Assembly: GCA_963714375.1 (NCBI GenBank)
Contig: CAVQOG010000008.1
Location: forward strand, 691,279 to 755,278
Direction of reading: 5' to 3'
Length of the DNA stretch: 64,000 nucleotides
From: UBA5794 sp963714375
Lineage (GTDB): Bacteria > Actinomycetota > Acidimicrobiia > Spongiisociales > UBA5794
Made by a program: the position numbers and the translations under genes. The notes under the pieces were generated by a model. That model saw only the letters and a program-made list of their open reading frames with translations, was not told where the DNA came from and searched no databases. Positions 16,517 to 25,499 of this stretch are shown piece after piece. Every line of letters starts with the position of its first letter. Positions within the stretch are counted from its first letter, which is position 1.

Positions 16517-17902
16517 ATGAACCACACATTCCGTCGCTTGCTTGTCGCGCTCACGATCGTCGCTGTTGCCCTCGTCGCTGCCTCATGTGACCGGGGAGGG
16601 TCCACCACCAGTACTGCATCGGGTGGAACCTCCGGACCCGGTGGGACCAACCCAGGCGCTACCACGACGACCTACGAGACCATTGCATCGATTGCCGCCA
16701 ATCAGGTTCCCGGAACTCACTCGCCATCAATCTCTGACGAACTCGACGCCGAGATGAGAGTTGATATCGGTCTGCTCATGCTCGCCGCAGAAGAGTCCCG
16801 AGCATTGCCCTTCCTTGAGATTCCAACGGTGACAATCCTCGATCAAGCCGAGTTCCAGGCACGCGTCGCCGCCGATGTCGCCGAAGATCTCGATTCGACC
16901 CATCTGGCAAACAACCAGAAGATGTTCGAGCTGATGGGCATGCTCGACGGGCAGACCGATCTTGGAGAATTGCTCGTCGAACTCTACGCCGAGCAGGTGC
17001 TCGGCTTCTACGACGGCGAAACCAAAGAGATCGTTGTTCCCGCTGCCCCCGACGGATTCAGCGCATACCAGCGGATCACGATTGTCCATGAACTCGTGCA
17101 CGCGCTCACTGATCAGCATTTCGACTTCAATCCCGAATTCGAACGTCGATCTGATGAGGGGAACATCGACGACGCCTCAGCACTCCTTGCGGTGGTCGAG
17201 GGCGATGCGACCTACCAACAGTTCCTGTATATCCAGAACATGGATCCTACCGATGCTGTCCAAGCAGCCCTTGAAGCGCTGTCGTTTGATTCCACGACTC
17301 TTGACAGCGCACCAACCTGGGTCGGCCTGGACCTGGCGTTCCCGTACGAACAGGGCCTCGTGTTCGTACGCGAGATCATGGCCGACGACGGCCTCAAGGG
17401 AGTGGACGAGGTCTATCAGGACTTGCCGACGACCACGGAACAGATCCTGGACCCCAACAAGTACATTCGTCGAGAAGATCCCGAACCGCTCGATCCCGTT
17501 TCTGTGACCCTCCCGGGCTGGGAAATTCACGAAGACGCGTCGTGGGGTGAGTGGGGGGTGCGCCTGATCCTTACCGATACGGTGACGCCGGGAATGGTCA
17601 CACAGGCTGCAGCCGGATGGGGGAACGACTCGTATCGCACCCTTATCAACGGGGACGACATCGCGATGGCTTGGAGCTACCTCGCCGAGACCGACGAAGA
17701 TGCCGAGGACCTCGTCAATGCCCTCATAGTGCATGCACGCGAGAGGATGGGCGCAACTTCGTCGCGCGAATCGGGCGGCGGGCTCGTACTTGAAGGTGAC
17801 GGGATATACGTGTTCATCGACCGGATGGACGACCACTTCGTCTTCATAGCCTCGACCGACACCGACGCCGGAGTCTCGCTCCGATCCCAAATGGGAGTGT
17901 GA
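16517..17902 (+). CDS. Lipoprotein with HExxH metallopeptidase motif
   Basis: 461 residues. The N terminus is a lipoprotein signal (basic RRLLVALTIVAVALVAASC, lipobox ending at the Cys near residue 23) followed by a Gly/Ser/Thr-rich linker. Near residue 195 the segment VHELVHALTDQHFDF has the zinc-binding HExxH, and about 40 residues later VEGDATYQQFLY supplies a candidate third ligand Glu, a gluzincin-like arrangement. This suggests a surface-attached zinc protease, but I do not recognise the family and the substrate is unknown. The ATG at 16517 begins the lipoprotein signal; the frame is open from 16466. Downstream is an intergenic region with repeats. Confidence 0.75.
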   Translation: MNHTFRRLLVALTIVAVALVAASCDRGGSTTSTASGGTSGPGGTNPGATTTTYETIASIAANQVPGTHSPSISDELDAEMRVDIGLLMLAAEESRALPFLEIPTVTILDQAEFQARVAADVAEDLDSTHLANNQKMFELMGMLDGQTDLGELLVELYAEQVLGFYDGETKEIVVPAAPDGFSAYQRITIVHELVHALTDQHFDFNPEFERRSDEGNIDDASALLAVVEGDATYQQFLYIQNMDPTDAVQAALEALSFDSTTLDSAPTWVGLDLAFPYEQGLVFVREIMADDGLKGVDEVYQDLPTTTEQILDPNKYIRREDPEPLDPVSVTLPGWEIHEDASWGEWGVRLILTDTVTPGMVTQAAAGWGNDSYRTLINGDDIAMAWSYLAETDEDAEDLVNALIVHARERMGATSSRESGGGLVLEGDGIYVFIDRMDDHFVFIASTDTDAGVSLRSQMGV

Positions 17903-18248
17903 GGGGCTCGCTTCGCTCGCTGCTTTCAGCTTTCAGCTTGCGGCTGGCCAGCCATCGAGGAATCCTCGGGCATTCTTTGGGCCACAGCCCACCGTCACGG
18001 TCGGTTCTTACCCTGGGTATGAATCCGGTTGTCTGAATAGTGGCTGCTGAATCCGAACGGAGGCCTTGAACGCGGGCGCGAGAGGCCGTATATCTGTCAG
18101 AAACGGGAATACGACGGCGTCAGACGGGCCGAAGCGGTTAGCCGCGGCCTGCGTTTGGCTTGCGGCCGTGGTTCGCTTTCGAGCGACGGGCGCGGAGTTT
18201 GCGTCTTTTTGCCTTTGCCATAGTCGTTGAAGAATACCGAAGAGAGCG
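17903..18248. other. Intergenic region carrying two repeat types
   Basis: 346 bp without a convincing gene. It holds a short AGCTTTC-type tandem array at about 17924-17945, related to the stretch at 32685-32712, and copy c of the 53-bp element. The remaining bases show no recognised feature. Confidence 0.6.
17971..18023 (-). repeat. 53-bp intergenic repeat, copy c
   Basis: Reverse-strand copy of the element at 4591-4643, with the same length and matching ends; scattered substitutions, several of them in the GGGCC..AGCCC core. Confidence 0.85.
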
Positions 18249-18653
18249 ATGTATCGGCGATTAACCATCTGCTGGCCCCTGGGAAGGCTCGACGGCGTGG
18301 TTGTTGCGACGTCGTTTGTCGACCGCTTACTTGGGCTGCGACGCCGCGGCATTGGGGCTCTGATCATTGATACACCTTCGGTTCACACGTTCGGGATGCG
18401 GGAACCCATCGTTGTGGTTGAGACCACCCTGTTTGGGGTTGTGACCGGTGTCCACCACGTTGCACCGCGTCGCATTCATCGCCGATCCAACGGGGGACCA
18501 TTGCTTGAGATTCGGGCAGGTACGATTCCACCGAACATCGGGGACCGGCTCACGCTCCTACCATGCCCATCCGATGGACAGGACACCAGGCACTCTCATT
18601 CTTTGCGCGACTCCGATCGGCAACCTCGGAGATATCAGCGAGCGGCTCGCTGA
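18249..18653 (+). CDS. DUF192 family protein
   Basis: 134 residues as read. The middle shows the DUF192 pattern: FVDRLLGLRRRG, then HTFGMREPIVVVE (equivalent of the family's HTFWM motif), then VAPRRIHRR and LEIRAGTIPPNIGDRL. DUF192 proteins are small beta-rich domains of unknown function, often exported, but no signal is visible here. The last 25 or so codons run into rsmI by 80 bases and lie beyond the normal domain end, so the true stop may be altered by an indel, or the overlap is real. Confidence 0.6.
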   Translation: MYRRLTICWPLGRLDGVVVATSFVDRLLGLRRRGIGALIIDTPSVHTFGMREPIVVVETTLFGVVTGVHHVAPRRIHRRSNGGPLLEIRAGTIPPNIGDRLTLLPCPSDGQDTRHSHSLRDSDRQPRRYQRAAR

Positions 18654-19422
18654 AACCTTGTCTGGCGTCGATGTAGTTTTCGCTGAGGACACCCGCAGGA
18701 CCGGGCAATTGCTTGCCCACCTCGGGATCTCCAAACCCATGCGCAGTTACTTCGCTGGAAACGAAAGAGCCAGAAACACCGAACTTGTGGAGCTCCTCGG
18801 CGATGGACAGACCATTGCGTTGGTATCGGATGCCGGCATGCCTGCGGTTTCCGATCCCGGATCGAGCGCCGTGGCGGCAGCATGCGACGCAGGGGCCGTC
18901 GTGACGGCGATCCCGGGGCCGAGCGCTCCGATCATGGCCATCGCCGTGTCGGGGTTCTCTGGCGACCGTTTCGTCTTCGAGGGATTCCTGCCACGCAAGG
19001 GAAGGGAGCGAGTGGATCGAATCGCTTCCGTAGCGTCGGACGAACGCACAACCGTGCTCTTTGCTGCGACCCGGAGAGTTGCGAAGGATCTCTCTGACAT
19101 CGCTGCATCTGTGGAGAGTCAGCGCCGTGTAGTTGTCACAAGGGAATTGACAAAACTACACGAAGAGGTGTGGCGTGGAACGGTTGCTGGTGCTGCTGCG
19201 CATTGGGACGGAGACGTCGAGCCACGTGGCGAATTCACGATCGTGATCGAAGGCGCCCCGGCGCCAACTCAGGATCTTTCCGCCGCCACCGAGGCAGCTC
19301 TCGCACTGATCGAATCAGGAACGTCACCATCGGCCGCGGTCAAGACGATCGCAGTGTCGAGCGGTGTCAGTAGACGCGAACTATACGAACGTGTGGTCGC
19401 CGCTCGCAGCCAAAGCCAATAG
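18574..19422 (+). CDS. rsmI: 16S rRNA 2'-O-ribose C1402 methyltransferase RsmI
   Basis: 282 residues of the tetrapyrrole-methylase fold. It methylates the ribose of C1402 in 16S rRNA using SAM. Signature stretches are LILCATPIGNLGDISERL at the N terminus, VFAEDTRRTGQLLAHLGI, and VSDAGMPAVSDPGSSAV near residue 85, with GPSAPIMAIAVSGF following. The frame is open from 18448, but the family begins at TLILCATPIGN, so ATG at 18574 is chosen. M. tuberculosis has its rsmI homologue at the same place ahead of metS. Confidence 0.93.
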   Translation: MDRTPGTLILCATPIGNLGDISERLAETLSGVDVVFAEDTRRTGQLLAHLGISKPMRSYFAGNERARNTELVELLGDGQTIALVSDAGMPAVSDPGSSAVAAACDAGAVVTAIPGPSAPIMAIAVSGFSGDRFVFEGFLPRKGRERVDRIASVASDERTTVLFAATRRVAKDLSDIAASVESQRRVVVTRELTKLHEEVWRGTVAGAAAHWDGDVEPRGEFTIVIEGAPAPTQDLSAATEAALALIESGTSPSAAVKTIAVSSGVSRRELYERVVAARSQSQ

Positions 19423-19429
19423 CTAAAGG

Positions 19430-19666
19430 CTAATTCTGCAGATTTCCCCGGCAGTCGACGCACACGCCACGGCCGTGATATTCGCGCAGATCTTCGGTCC
19501 CCTCACAGAAGATGCAGGTCGCGTCAAGCTTGCGTAGGACGATGCCGCTGTTCTCCACGCTGATGGCAAGTTCGTCACCTTCGTGGATATTGAACAGACG
19601 TCGCGTCTCGGCCGGAACAACGATCCGGCCAAGGTCATCGATCTTTCTGACGATGAGAGTGTCCAC
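19430..19666 (-). CDS. AbrB-family DNA-binding protein with C-terminal zinc-finger-like cysteines
   Basis: 78 residues. The first 45 form a SpoVT/AbrB swapped-hairpin domain (IVRKIDDLGRIVVPAETRRL, then IHEGDELAISVENSGIVLRK). The tail has two Cys pairs (CIFC and CVDC, about 17 residues apart) that could bind zinc. It probably is a transcription regulator; targets unknown. GTG at 19666 is preferred because GGAGAAACC lies directly upstream; a TTG at 19681 is possible. It is divergent from metG across about 155 bp and convergent with rsmI. Confidence 0.85.
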   Translation of the reverse strand: MDTLIVRKIDDLGRIVVPAETRRLFNIHEGDELAISVENSGIVLRKLDATCIFCEGTEDLREYHGRGVCVDCRGNLQN

Positions 19667-19821
19667 GGTTTCTCCAATCAAGGGGTCCTCGATGCGCCAT
19701 CGGTCGGTGGTCCGATCGCGTGCTGTGGGTTTGCAATCCTACCGGCCTTCAGACACACCGGTTTACGTTGTCAGCGCCACGGTGATGTCGGGACACGATC
19801 GGTCGCCGGTACCATCGATGC

Positions 19822-21477
19822 ATGACCTCACAGGAACCGACCAAGGTACTCGTCGCCGTGGCGTGGCCGTACGCGCAGGGGCCGCTGCACATTGGCCACA
19901 TCGCAGGTGCGTACCTGCCGCCAGACATCTTCGCCAGATATCACAGGTCGATCGGCGACGATGTCCTGATGGTTTCGGGATCCGATGTCCACGGAACGCC
20001 AATCATGGTCAAGGCAGACGAGCTTGGCGTGAGTCCGCAGGAGATCGTTGGCAAATACCACCCGGAGTTTCTGACGTACTGGGACGACCTCGACATCCAA
20101 TTTGATCTCTTCACAACCACGGGTACCGATACGCACCGGCGTGTCGTCCAAGGCTTCTTCATGACACTTCTCGAGAATGGCTATCTCTACGCAGAGACCT
20201 CCGAGCAGCTCTACGACGAACAGGCGCAGCGCTTCCTTCCCGACCGATATGTCGAAGGTACATGCCCACATTGTGGGTATGGCAACGCTCGGGGTGATCA
20301 ATGCGACAACTGCGGCAAGACGCTTGATCCAACCGATCTGGTCGACCCAACGAGCAAGTTCTCAGGCACGACGCCTGTCCTGCGTGAAACGGAGCACTAC
20401 AACTGGAAGCTGAGCGAGTTCAACGAGCCAATGCTCGAATGGCTCAACAGCCGTGAGGGCTGGCGGCCCCATGTGCTCAACTTTGCGATCGGCATGGTGA
20501 CCGATGGGCTCCATGATCGTGCATTCACCAGAGACCTTGAGTGGGGGATCCCGCTGCCGGTGGACGATATCGGCCCTGGAAAGTCGATCTACGTCTGGTG
20601 GGAGGCGGTCATGGGATACCTCTCTGCTCCCCAGGAATGGGCCGAGATCCAAGGAACGCCCGATGCATGGAAGGAATGGTGGCTCAATCCCGATGCCGAG
20701 TCGTACTACTTCGTCGGGAAGGACAACATCCCGTTCCACGCCATCTACTGGCCAGCGCTTCTCATGGGCCACGGCGATCTCAATCTTCCGACCGACGTGC
20801 CAGCAAACCAGTACGTGACATTCGGGGGTCGCAAAGCATCCAAGTCAACGGGTGTCGGCAAGCCGTTGTCGTGGTACCTGGATACGTTTGAGTCTGATCC
20901 GCTTCGATACGCGATCGCTCAGAGCCTTCCCGAGTCAAATGACAGCGAATTGACCGACGATGAGATTGCTCGCCGTATCAACGATGAGCTTGTGGCAACC
21001 TGGGGAAACCTCGTAAACCGTGTCGTTGCCATGACCGGTCGGTACTTCGACGGTGTTGTCCCCGTTGCTGGCGACCTGTCAGATGCCGACGATCGGGCCA
21101 TTGCCGCCCGTTTGGCGACCCTCGATGAAGTTGGGATGTTCATTTCTGAGGTGAAGCTGCGTGCTGGGATTGCCAGAGCCATGCAGGGGGCACAGGAAGC
21201 CAACATATACCTGAACGATCTCGCTCCCTGGAAGACTGCCAAGACGGATATGGAACGAACCGGGACGACCCTGTGGGTTGCGTTGCAGGTGATCGCAGCG
21301 AACGCTGTTGCACTCTCGCCCTACCTCCCAGCGACGTCACGCTCCGTGCTCAGAGCCCTCGGCGTTCTTGCACCGGATGATTCCATTGCATGGACTGCGC
21401 CGACCGTTGCATCCGGCACCAAGCTCGGTGAGTTGCCCCCGCTGTTTGCAAAGGTCGAACTCGAACCTGAGGTGTAG
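19822..21477 (+). CDS. metG: Methionyl-tRNA synthetase
   Basis: 551 residues. Charges tRNA-Met. The HIGH motif is HIGHIAGAYLPPDIF near residue 24, and the KMSKS loop reads KASKS (GGRKASKSTGVG near residue 335). A zinc knuckle CPHCGYGNARGDQCDNCGK lies near residue 148. It ends after the anticodon-binding helical domain and lacks the C-terminal tRNA-binding (Trbp111-like) extension of longer forms. Three bases separate it from tatD. In the same genome region the Met attenuator of metYX would sense the product of this enzyme. Confidence 0.96.
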   Translation: MTSQEPTKVLVAVAWPYAQGPLHIGHIAGAYLPPDIFARYHRSIGDDVLMVSGSDVHGTPIMVKADELGVSPQEIVGKYHPEFLTYWDDLDIQFDLFTTTGTDTHRRVVQGFFMTLLENGYLYAETSEQLYDEQAQRFLPDRYVEGTCPHCGYGNARGDQCDNCGKTLDPTDLVDPTSKFSGTTPVLRETEHYNWKLSEFNEPMLEWLNSREGWRPHVLNFAIGMVTDGLHDRAFTRDLEWGIPLPVDDIGPGKSIYVWWEAVMGYLSAPQEWAEIQGTPDAWKEWWLNPDAESYYFVGKDNIPFHAIYWPALLMGHGDLNLPTDVPANQYVTFGGRKASKSTGVGKPLSWYLDTFESDPLRYAIAQSLPESNDSELTDDEIARRINDELVATWGNLVNRVVAMTGRYFDGVVPVAGDLSDADDRAIAARLATLDEVGMFISEVKLRAGIARAMQGAQEANIYLNDLAPWKTAKTDMERTGTTLWVALQVIAANAVALSPYLPATSRSVLRALGVLAPDDSIAWTAPTVASGTKLGELPPLFAKVELEPEV

Positions 21478-21480
21478 ACG

Positions 21481-22290
21481 GTGACAGACCATTCCGAGGA
21501 CACGCGCAATCCGAATGATGGACCAAGTGGAGGTACAAGGTGGGTGGATACCCACGGGCACCTCTTCCTCATCGAGGATCCGGTCGAGGCGGTTCTCAGC
21601 CGAGCCTCGGATCAGGGTGTCGAATGGCTGGTCTGCCCAGGAGTTGACGAGGCAACTTCACGCGCCAGTGAGCTACTCGCCCGAACACACCCTGGAAAGG
21701 TGCTGTGGTCAGCAGGACTCCATCCACACGACGCATCGCTCTGGCCGAACCAGGGTGACCACATCGCTCAGATGGCGAGAAGCGCCGATGCGGTCGGTGA
21801 ATGTGGTCTCGACTACTACCGAAACCTCTCTCCAAAACAGGATCAGGTGGCGGCGTTCGCAGACCAGCTGTCGCTCGCTGCAGCATTGGACAAACCGATC
21901 ATCATCCATTGCCGCGATGCCTTTTCTGAGGTTTACGACATGCTCGAACAGGCTCAGATCGGGGAATCTGCGGTCCTGCACTGTTGGACTGGCGGTCCGA
22001 AATGGACGAAGAGGTTCGATGCGCTCGGGGTAACGTTCTCATTTGCTGGCCCGATCACATACACAACGGGCGACACCCTCAGACTCGGTGCGGCGCAGGC
22101 GCCTCCCGAGCGCACGATGGTCGAGACGGATAGTCCCTATCTGACGCCCGAACCGTTGCGAGGAAAAAGCAACGAGCCAGCAAATGTTCACCTGACCGGG
22201 GCCAGACTTGCCGAAGTCTGGGGAACAACGGTTGAGCATGTTTCACAACTCACGACAGCCACGGCACAGCGAGTGTTCGACCATGCCTGA
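21481..22290 (+). CDS. TatD-family metal-dependent hydrolase/DNase
   Basis: 269 residues of the amidohydrolase-fold TatD family (3'-5' exonuclease or deacylase activities are reported for relatives). Metal ligands are visible in WVDTHGHLF, GECGLDYY, IIHCRDAF, and VETDSPYLTPEPLRGKSNEPANV. GTG at 21481 follows metG by three bases. Its end overlaps the rsmA start. The metG-tatD-rsmA-ispE order is shared with M. tuberculosis (there with rpfB inserted). Confidence 0.93.
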   Translation: MTDHSEDTRNPNDGPSGGTRWVDTHGHLFLIEDPVEAVLSRASDQGVEWLVCPGVDEATSRASELLARTHPGKVLWSAGLHPHDASLWPNQGDHIAQMARSADAVGECGLDYYRNLSPKQDQVAAFADQLSLAAALDKPIIIHCRDAFSEVYDMLEQAQIGESAVLHCWTGGPKWTKRFDALGVTFSFAGPITYTTGDTLRLGAAQAPPERTMVETDSPYLTPEPLRGKSNEPANVHLTGARLAEVWGTTVEHVSQLTTATAQRVFDHA

Positions 22291-23116
22291 CATGTTCGAC
22301 GATGGGATGCAGGCACGCGGCGAGATACGTCGTCTCCTGCAGGAGCACGATCATCTCCCGCGCAAGGCGTACGGGCAGAATTTTCTCGTCGATCCCAACG
22401 TCGTTGACCGAATGGTGCGTGCAGCGGGGATCACGAGCGATACGCAGGTCCTCGAGATCGGAGCGGGTACGGGTGCGGTAACGATCGCGCTCGCAGCAGT
22501 TGCGGGGCGGGTCGTGGCCTACGAGGTCGATCATGCCCTTGAACCAGTTCTCGATGAAGTCCTCACCGTGACCACGAACGTAGAGGTACGTTTTGGCGAT
22601 GCAAGCAGGATTGATTTTTCCCTCGCCCTCGACGGTGGACCGTGGACGATGGTCTCGAACCTGCCATACAACGTTGGTACCGGGATCGTCCTTGACATTC
22701 TCCAAGGCGCTCCCGATATCGACCGCCTCGTGGTCATGGTGCAGCGAGAAGTGGCTGATCGTTTTCTTGCGGAACCCGGAGCCAAGACATATGGGATCCC
22801 GTCGGTGATTGTCGGACTTCACGCAACGGCCCATCTTGCTTTCGGTGTGTCTCCCCAGGTTTTTGAGCCAGCACCACGAGTGGATTCCGCCGTCGTCGTG
22901 ATCGACCGAAAACCTGCCCCGGTCAGAGCGGAGAGGGCAATCGAGATCGCGTCAGCCGCATTCGGCCAGCGCCGCAAGATGTTGCGGCGCAGCCTTGCAG
23001 GAACCATTGCGGACGAATCCGTACTGGTGACAGCGGGCATTGACCCGACGACGCGACCCGAGGCTCTGCTTCCTCAGGATTTTGTATCGATCGCCGATGC
23101 CGAGGCAGCTCTATGA
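22283..23116 (+). CDS. rsmA: 16S rRNA dimethyladenosine transferase RsmA (KsgA)
   Basis: 277 residues. Dimethylates A1518 and A1519 near the 3' end of 16S rRNA. The SAM motif is LEIGAGTGAVTIAL near residue 53, the catalytic NLPYN lies in SNLPYNVGTGI near 130, and KAYGQNFLVD at the N terminus is family-specific. ATG at 22283 overlaps tatD by 8 bases; the frame is open further upstream but without family similarity. The stop overlaps ispE (ATGA). Confidence 0.95.
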   Translation: MPDMFDDGMQARGEIRRLLQEHDHLPRKAYGQNFLVDPNVVDRMVRAAGITSDTQVLEIGAGTGAVTIALAAVAGRVVAYEVDHALEPVLDEVLTVTTNVEVRFGDASRIDFSLALDGGPWTMVSNLPYNVGTGIVLDILQGAPDIDRLVVMVQREVADRFLAEPGAKTYGIPSVIVGLHATAHLAFGVSPQVFEPAPRVDSAVVVIDRKPAPVRAERAIEIASAAFGQRRKMLRRSLAGTIADESVLVTAGIDPTTRPEALLPQDFVSIADAEAAL

Positions 23117-23961
23117 AGGCGCTCGCCTACGCAAAGGTGAATCTTGCTTTGGTCGTTTACCCGCGAGCAGCTGACGGATTCCATCCTCTCCGCGGCCTGT
23201 TCCAATCGGTATCGCTCGCGGACACGATCGAGTTGGTTCCGTCGGCAACCGATGACGTCACGGTCTCCAATGATGAGGCTCCGAGTGATGAGACAAACCT
23301 GGCGTGGAGGGCTGTTGAGTCGATCCGCAGAGCGAGCAGGGATCCCAGGGCAACTTCGCTCCATATCTCGAAGATGATCCCTTCGGGTGCAGGCCTCGGG
23401 GGTGGAAGCGCCGATGCTGCAGCAACGATCGGGCTTCTCTCTCGGGAGCACGGTATTGGCGATGATCTTGCGTTGGAGATCGCCGCCTCCCTCGGTTCGG
23501 ATGTCCCGTTCTCACTGACCGGTGGCACAGCGCTCGTTCGCGGACGAGGAGAAATGGTGGATCCGGTTGAACCACTCACCGGGTTCTCACTGGCGATCGT
23601 GGTTCCACCGTTCGCTCTCACTACTCCCGACGTGTTCCGCGAGTGGGATCACCTTGGGGGACCTATCGGCGAAGCGGTTCCGGACGGCGACTTGCCGACC
23701 GAGCTTCGCGGGAGGGAACCGGTCCGCAACGATCTCTATCCGGCGGCTCTATCACTCGACCCGCGGATCGGCGAATGGCGCTCCGAGTTGATGTCACTGT
23801 GGGGAACAACCGTGGGCATGACCGGGTCAGGATCCGCCCTGTTCGCGTTCTTCCCATCCCATGATGAGGCGAGTGGAGCCGTTGACGCGGTCGACGCCCC
23901 CGTTCGGGCAGCAGAGCCCGTCAGTCTTGTCGATCGCGGCTGGGAGAGCATTGATGATTGA
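23113..23961 (+). CDS. ispE: 4-diphosphocytidyl-2-C-methyl-D-erythritol kinase IspE
   Basis: 282-residue GHMP kinase of the non-mevalonate isoprenoid pathway. The N-terminal AYAKVNLAL and the ATP loop PSGAGLGGGSADAAA near residue 93 are diagnostic, and GTTVGMTGSGSALFAFF near 235 is the C-terminal glycine motif. It starts within the rsmA stop (ATGA), the last gene of a metG-tatD-rsmA-ispE run. tRNA-Gln follows. Confidence 0.95.
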   Translation: MKALAYAKVNLALVVYPRAADGFHPLRGLFQSVSLADTIELVPSATDDVTVSNDEAPSDETNLAWRAVESIRRASRDPRATSLHISKMIPSGAGLGGGSADAAATIGLLSREHGIGDDLALEIAASLGSDVPFSLTGGTALVRGRGEMVDPVEPLTGFSLAIVVPPFALTTPDVFREWDHLGGPIGEAVPDGDLPTELRGREPVRNDLYPAALSLDPRIGEWRSELMSLWGTTVGMTGSGSALFAFFPSHDEASGAVDAVDAPVRAAEPVSLVDRGWESIDD

Positions 23962-24016
23962 CGTCTACGGCGCCCACTTCGTTTGGGGGTCTACACTTCC
24001 GCCTCGCATCCCGCAT

Positions 24017-24091
24017 TGGGGGGTGGTGTAATTGGTAGCACAGGTGGTTTTGGTCCATCCAGAACGGGTTCGAGCCCTGTCCCCCCAGCCA
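24017..24091 (+). tRNA. tRNA-Gln (anticodon TTG)
   Basis: Acceptor TGGGGGG pairs with CCCCCCA; the anticodon stem GGTGG/CCATC holds loop TTTTGGT (anticodon TTG, reading CAA); T arm ACGGG/CCTGT with TTCGAGC. Discriminator G and an encoded CCA follow. It lies between ispE and glmU. Confidence 0.95.
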
Positions 24092-24119
24092 ACAAGGCAC
24101 CTATGAGGATCGTGAGCCG

Positions 24120-25499
24120 ATGAGCAACAGCGTCGTCATCCTGGCAGCAGGCAAGGGGACCCGTATGCGCACGGGGCACGCCAAGTCGCTCCACGTTGCT
24201 GCCGGTCGGTCCCTTCTTGAGTGGGCGCTCGACATAGCCGACGCTGTTGACCCAAACGAGATCAGTGTTGTGGTGGGCCACGACGCCGATCAGGTTTCCG
24301 CGATGTGTCCATCCGGTGTCGCCGTGGTCACGCAGGAACCCCAGCTCGGTACTGGACACGCCGCCAGCATTGGACTCTCGGGTCTGACATCACTTGATGC
24401 GACCATCGTTGTGTTACCGGGCGACATGCCGCTTGTGACCCAGGAATCCCTCCGAATGCTGGTCGCTGCACATGCAGCGAGTGGTGATGCGGCGACGATC
24501 ATGACCGTCGAGGTTCCGGATCCGACCGGGTACGGGCGCATCGTACGTTCTGGAGAAAGAGTTGTGGGAATCGTTGAGGAACGTGATGCCACCCCACAGC
24601 AGCGTGCGATCACCGAGGTCAATACGTCGGTGTATGTATTTGATGGGCTGCTTCTCGCCGACGTGATCGACAAGGTCAAGAATGAAAACGACCAATCCGA
24701 GTACTACCTCACGGATGTGATCGGAATCCTCACCGCCGACGGGCATTCCGTGGGTGCTGTCACGGTGTCGCAGGTTGAGGGAATGGGTGTCAACACACAG
24801 GGGCAGCTTGCCGAGGTCTCTGCCGTATTGCGGGGGAGAATCAACGCCGGGTTGCTTGAGGCGGGAGTGGCGATGCCTGACCCTTCACGGGTGTACATCG
24901 ACGGGGGGGTCCTGGTGGCTGCGGGTGCGACGATTCTGCCAGACACGTATCTGGTTGGATCAACAACCGTTGGTGCCGGGGCCGTTGTCGGGCCCGATGT
25001 TGAGGCTCGCGACAGCTCGATTGCAGCGGACGCACATGTTCGATATTCCGTACTCGACAGCGCCGTTGTGGGGGAGCGAGCCACGGTTGGGCCCTACACA
25101 TACCTACGGCCTGGCACGGTGCTTGGGGAGGGTGCCAAGGCTGGGGCGTACGTGGAGATCAAGGCGTCGGTCGTCGGGAAGAACTCCAAGGTTCCTCACC
25201 TGTCATACGTCGGCGATGCGGAAATTGGTGAAGACTCCAACGTCGGAGCGGCAACGGTCACGGTCAACTACGACGGCTTCAACAAACACAAGACGAAGAT
25301 CGGTGATCGCGTACGGATCGGCTCCGACACCATGCTGGTGGCTCCCGTGACGATTGGCAACGATGCGTACACCGGGGCGGGGTCGGTCATCACGCACGAT
25401 GTGCCCGACGGGGCACTTGGGGTCGAACGAAGTGACCAACGCATCATCGAAGGCTACGCTGACAAGCACCGGAAGCGTGCTGAGAAGGAAGCGGAGTGA
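24120..25499 (+). CDS. glmU: Bifunctional GlmU (GlcN-1-P acetyltransferase / GlcNAc-1-P uridylyltransferase)
   Basis: 459 residues. Makes UDP-GlcNAc for cell-wall synthesis in two steps. The N-terminal nucleotidyltransferase begins with VILAAGKGTRMRT and has QLGTGHAA near residue 79; from about 255 a left-handed beta-helix of hexapeptide repeats forms the acetyltransferase, including YLRPGTVLGEGAKAGAYVEI and the active-site NYDGFNKHKT. Its end overlaps the prs start (TGATG). The glmU-prs pair is conserved in actinobacteria. Confidence 0.96.
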   Translation: MSNSVVILAAGKGTRMRTGHAKSLHVAAGRSLLEWALDIADAVDPNEISVVVGHDADQVSAMCPSGVAVVTQEPQLGTGHAASIGLSGLTSLDATIVVLPGDMPLVTQESLRMLVAAHAASGDAATIMTVEVPDPTGYGRIVRSGERVVGIVEERDATPQQRAITEVNTSVYVFDGLLLADVIDKVKNENDQSEYYLTDVIGILTADGHSVGAVTVSQVEGMGVNTQGQLAEVSAVLRGRINAGLLEAGVAMPDPSRVYIDGGVLVAAGATILPDTYLVGSTTVGAGAVVGPDVEARDSSIAADAHVRYSVLDSAVVGERATVGPYTYLRPGTVLGEGAKAGAYVEIKASVVGKNSKVPHLSYVGDAEIGEDSNVGAATVTVNYDGFNKHKTKIGDRVRIGSDTMLVAPVTIGNDAYTGAGSVITHDVPDGALGVERSDQRIIEGYADKHRKRAEKEAE

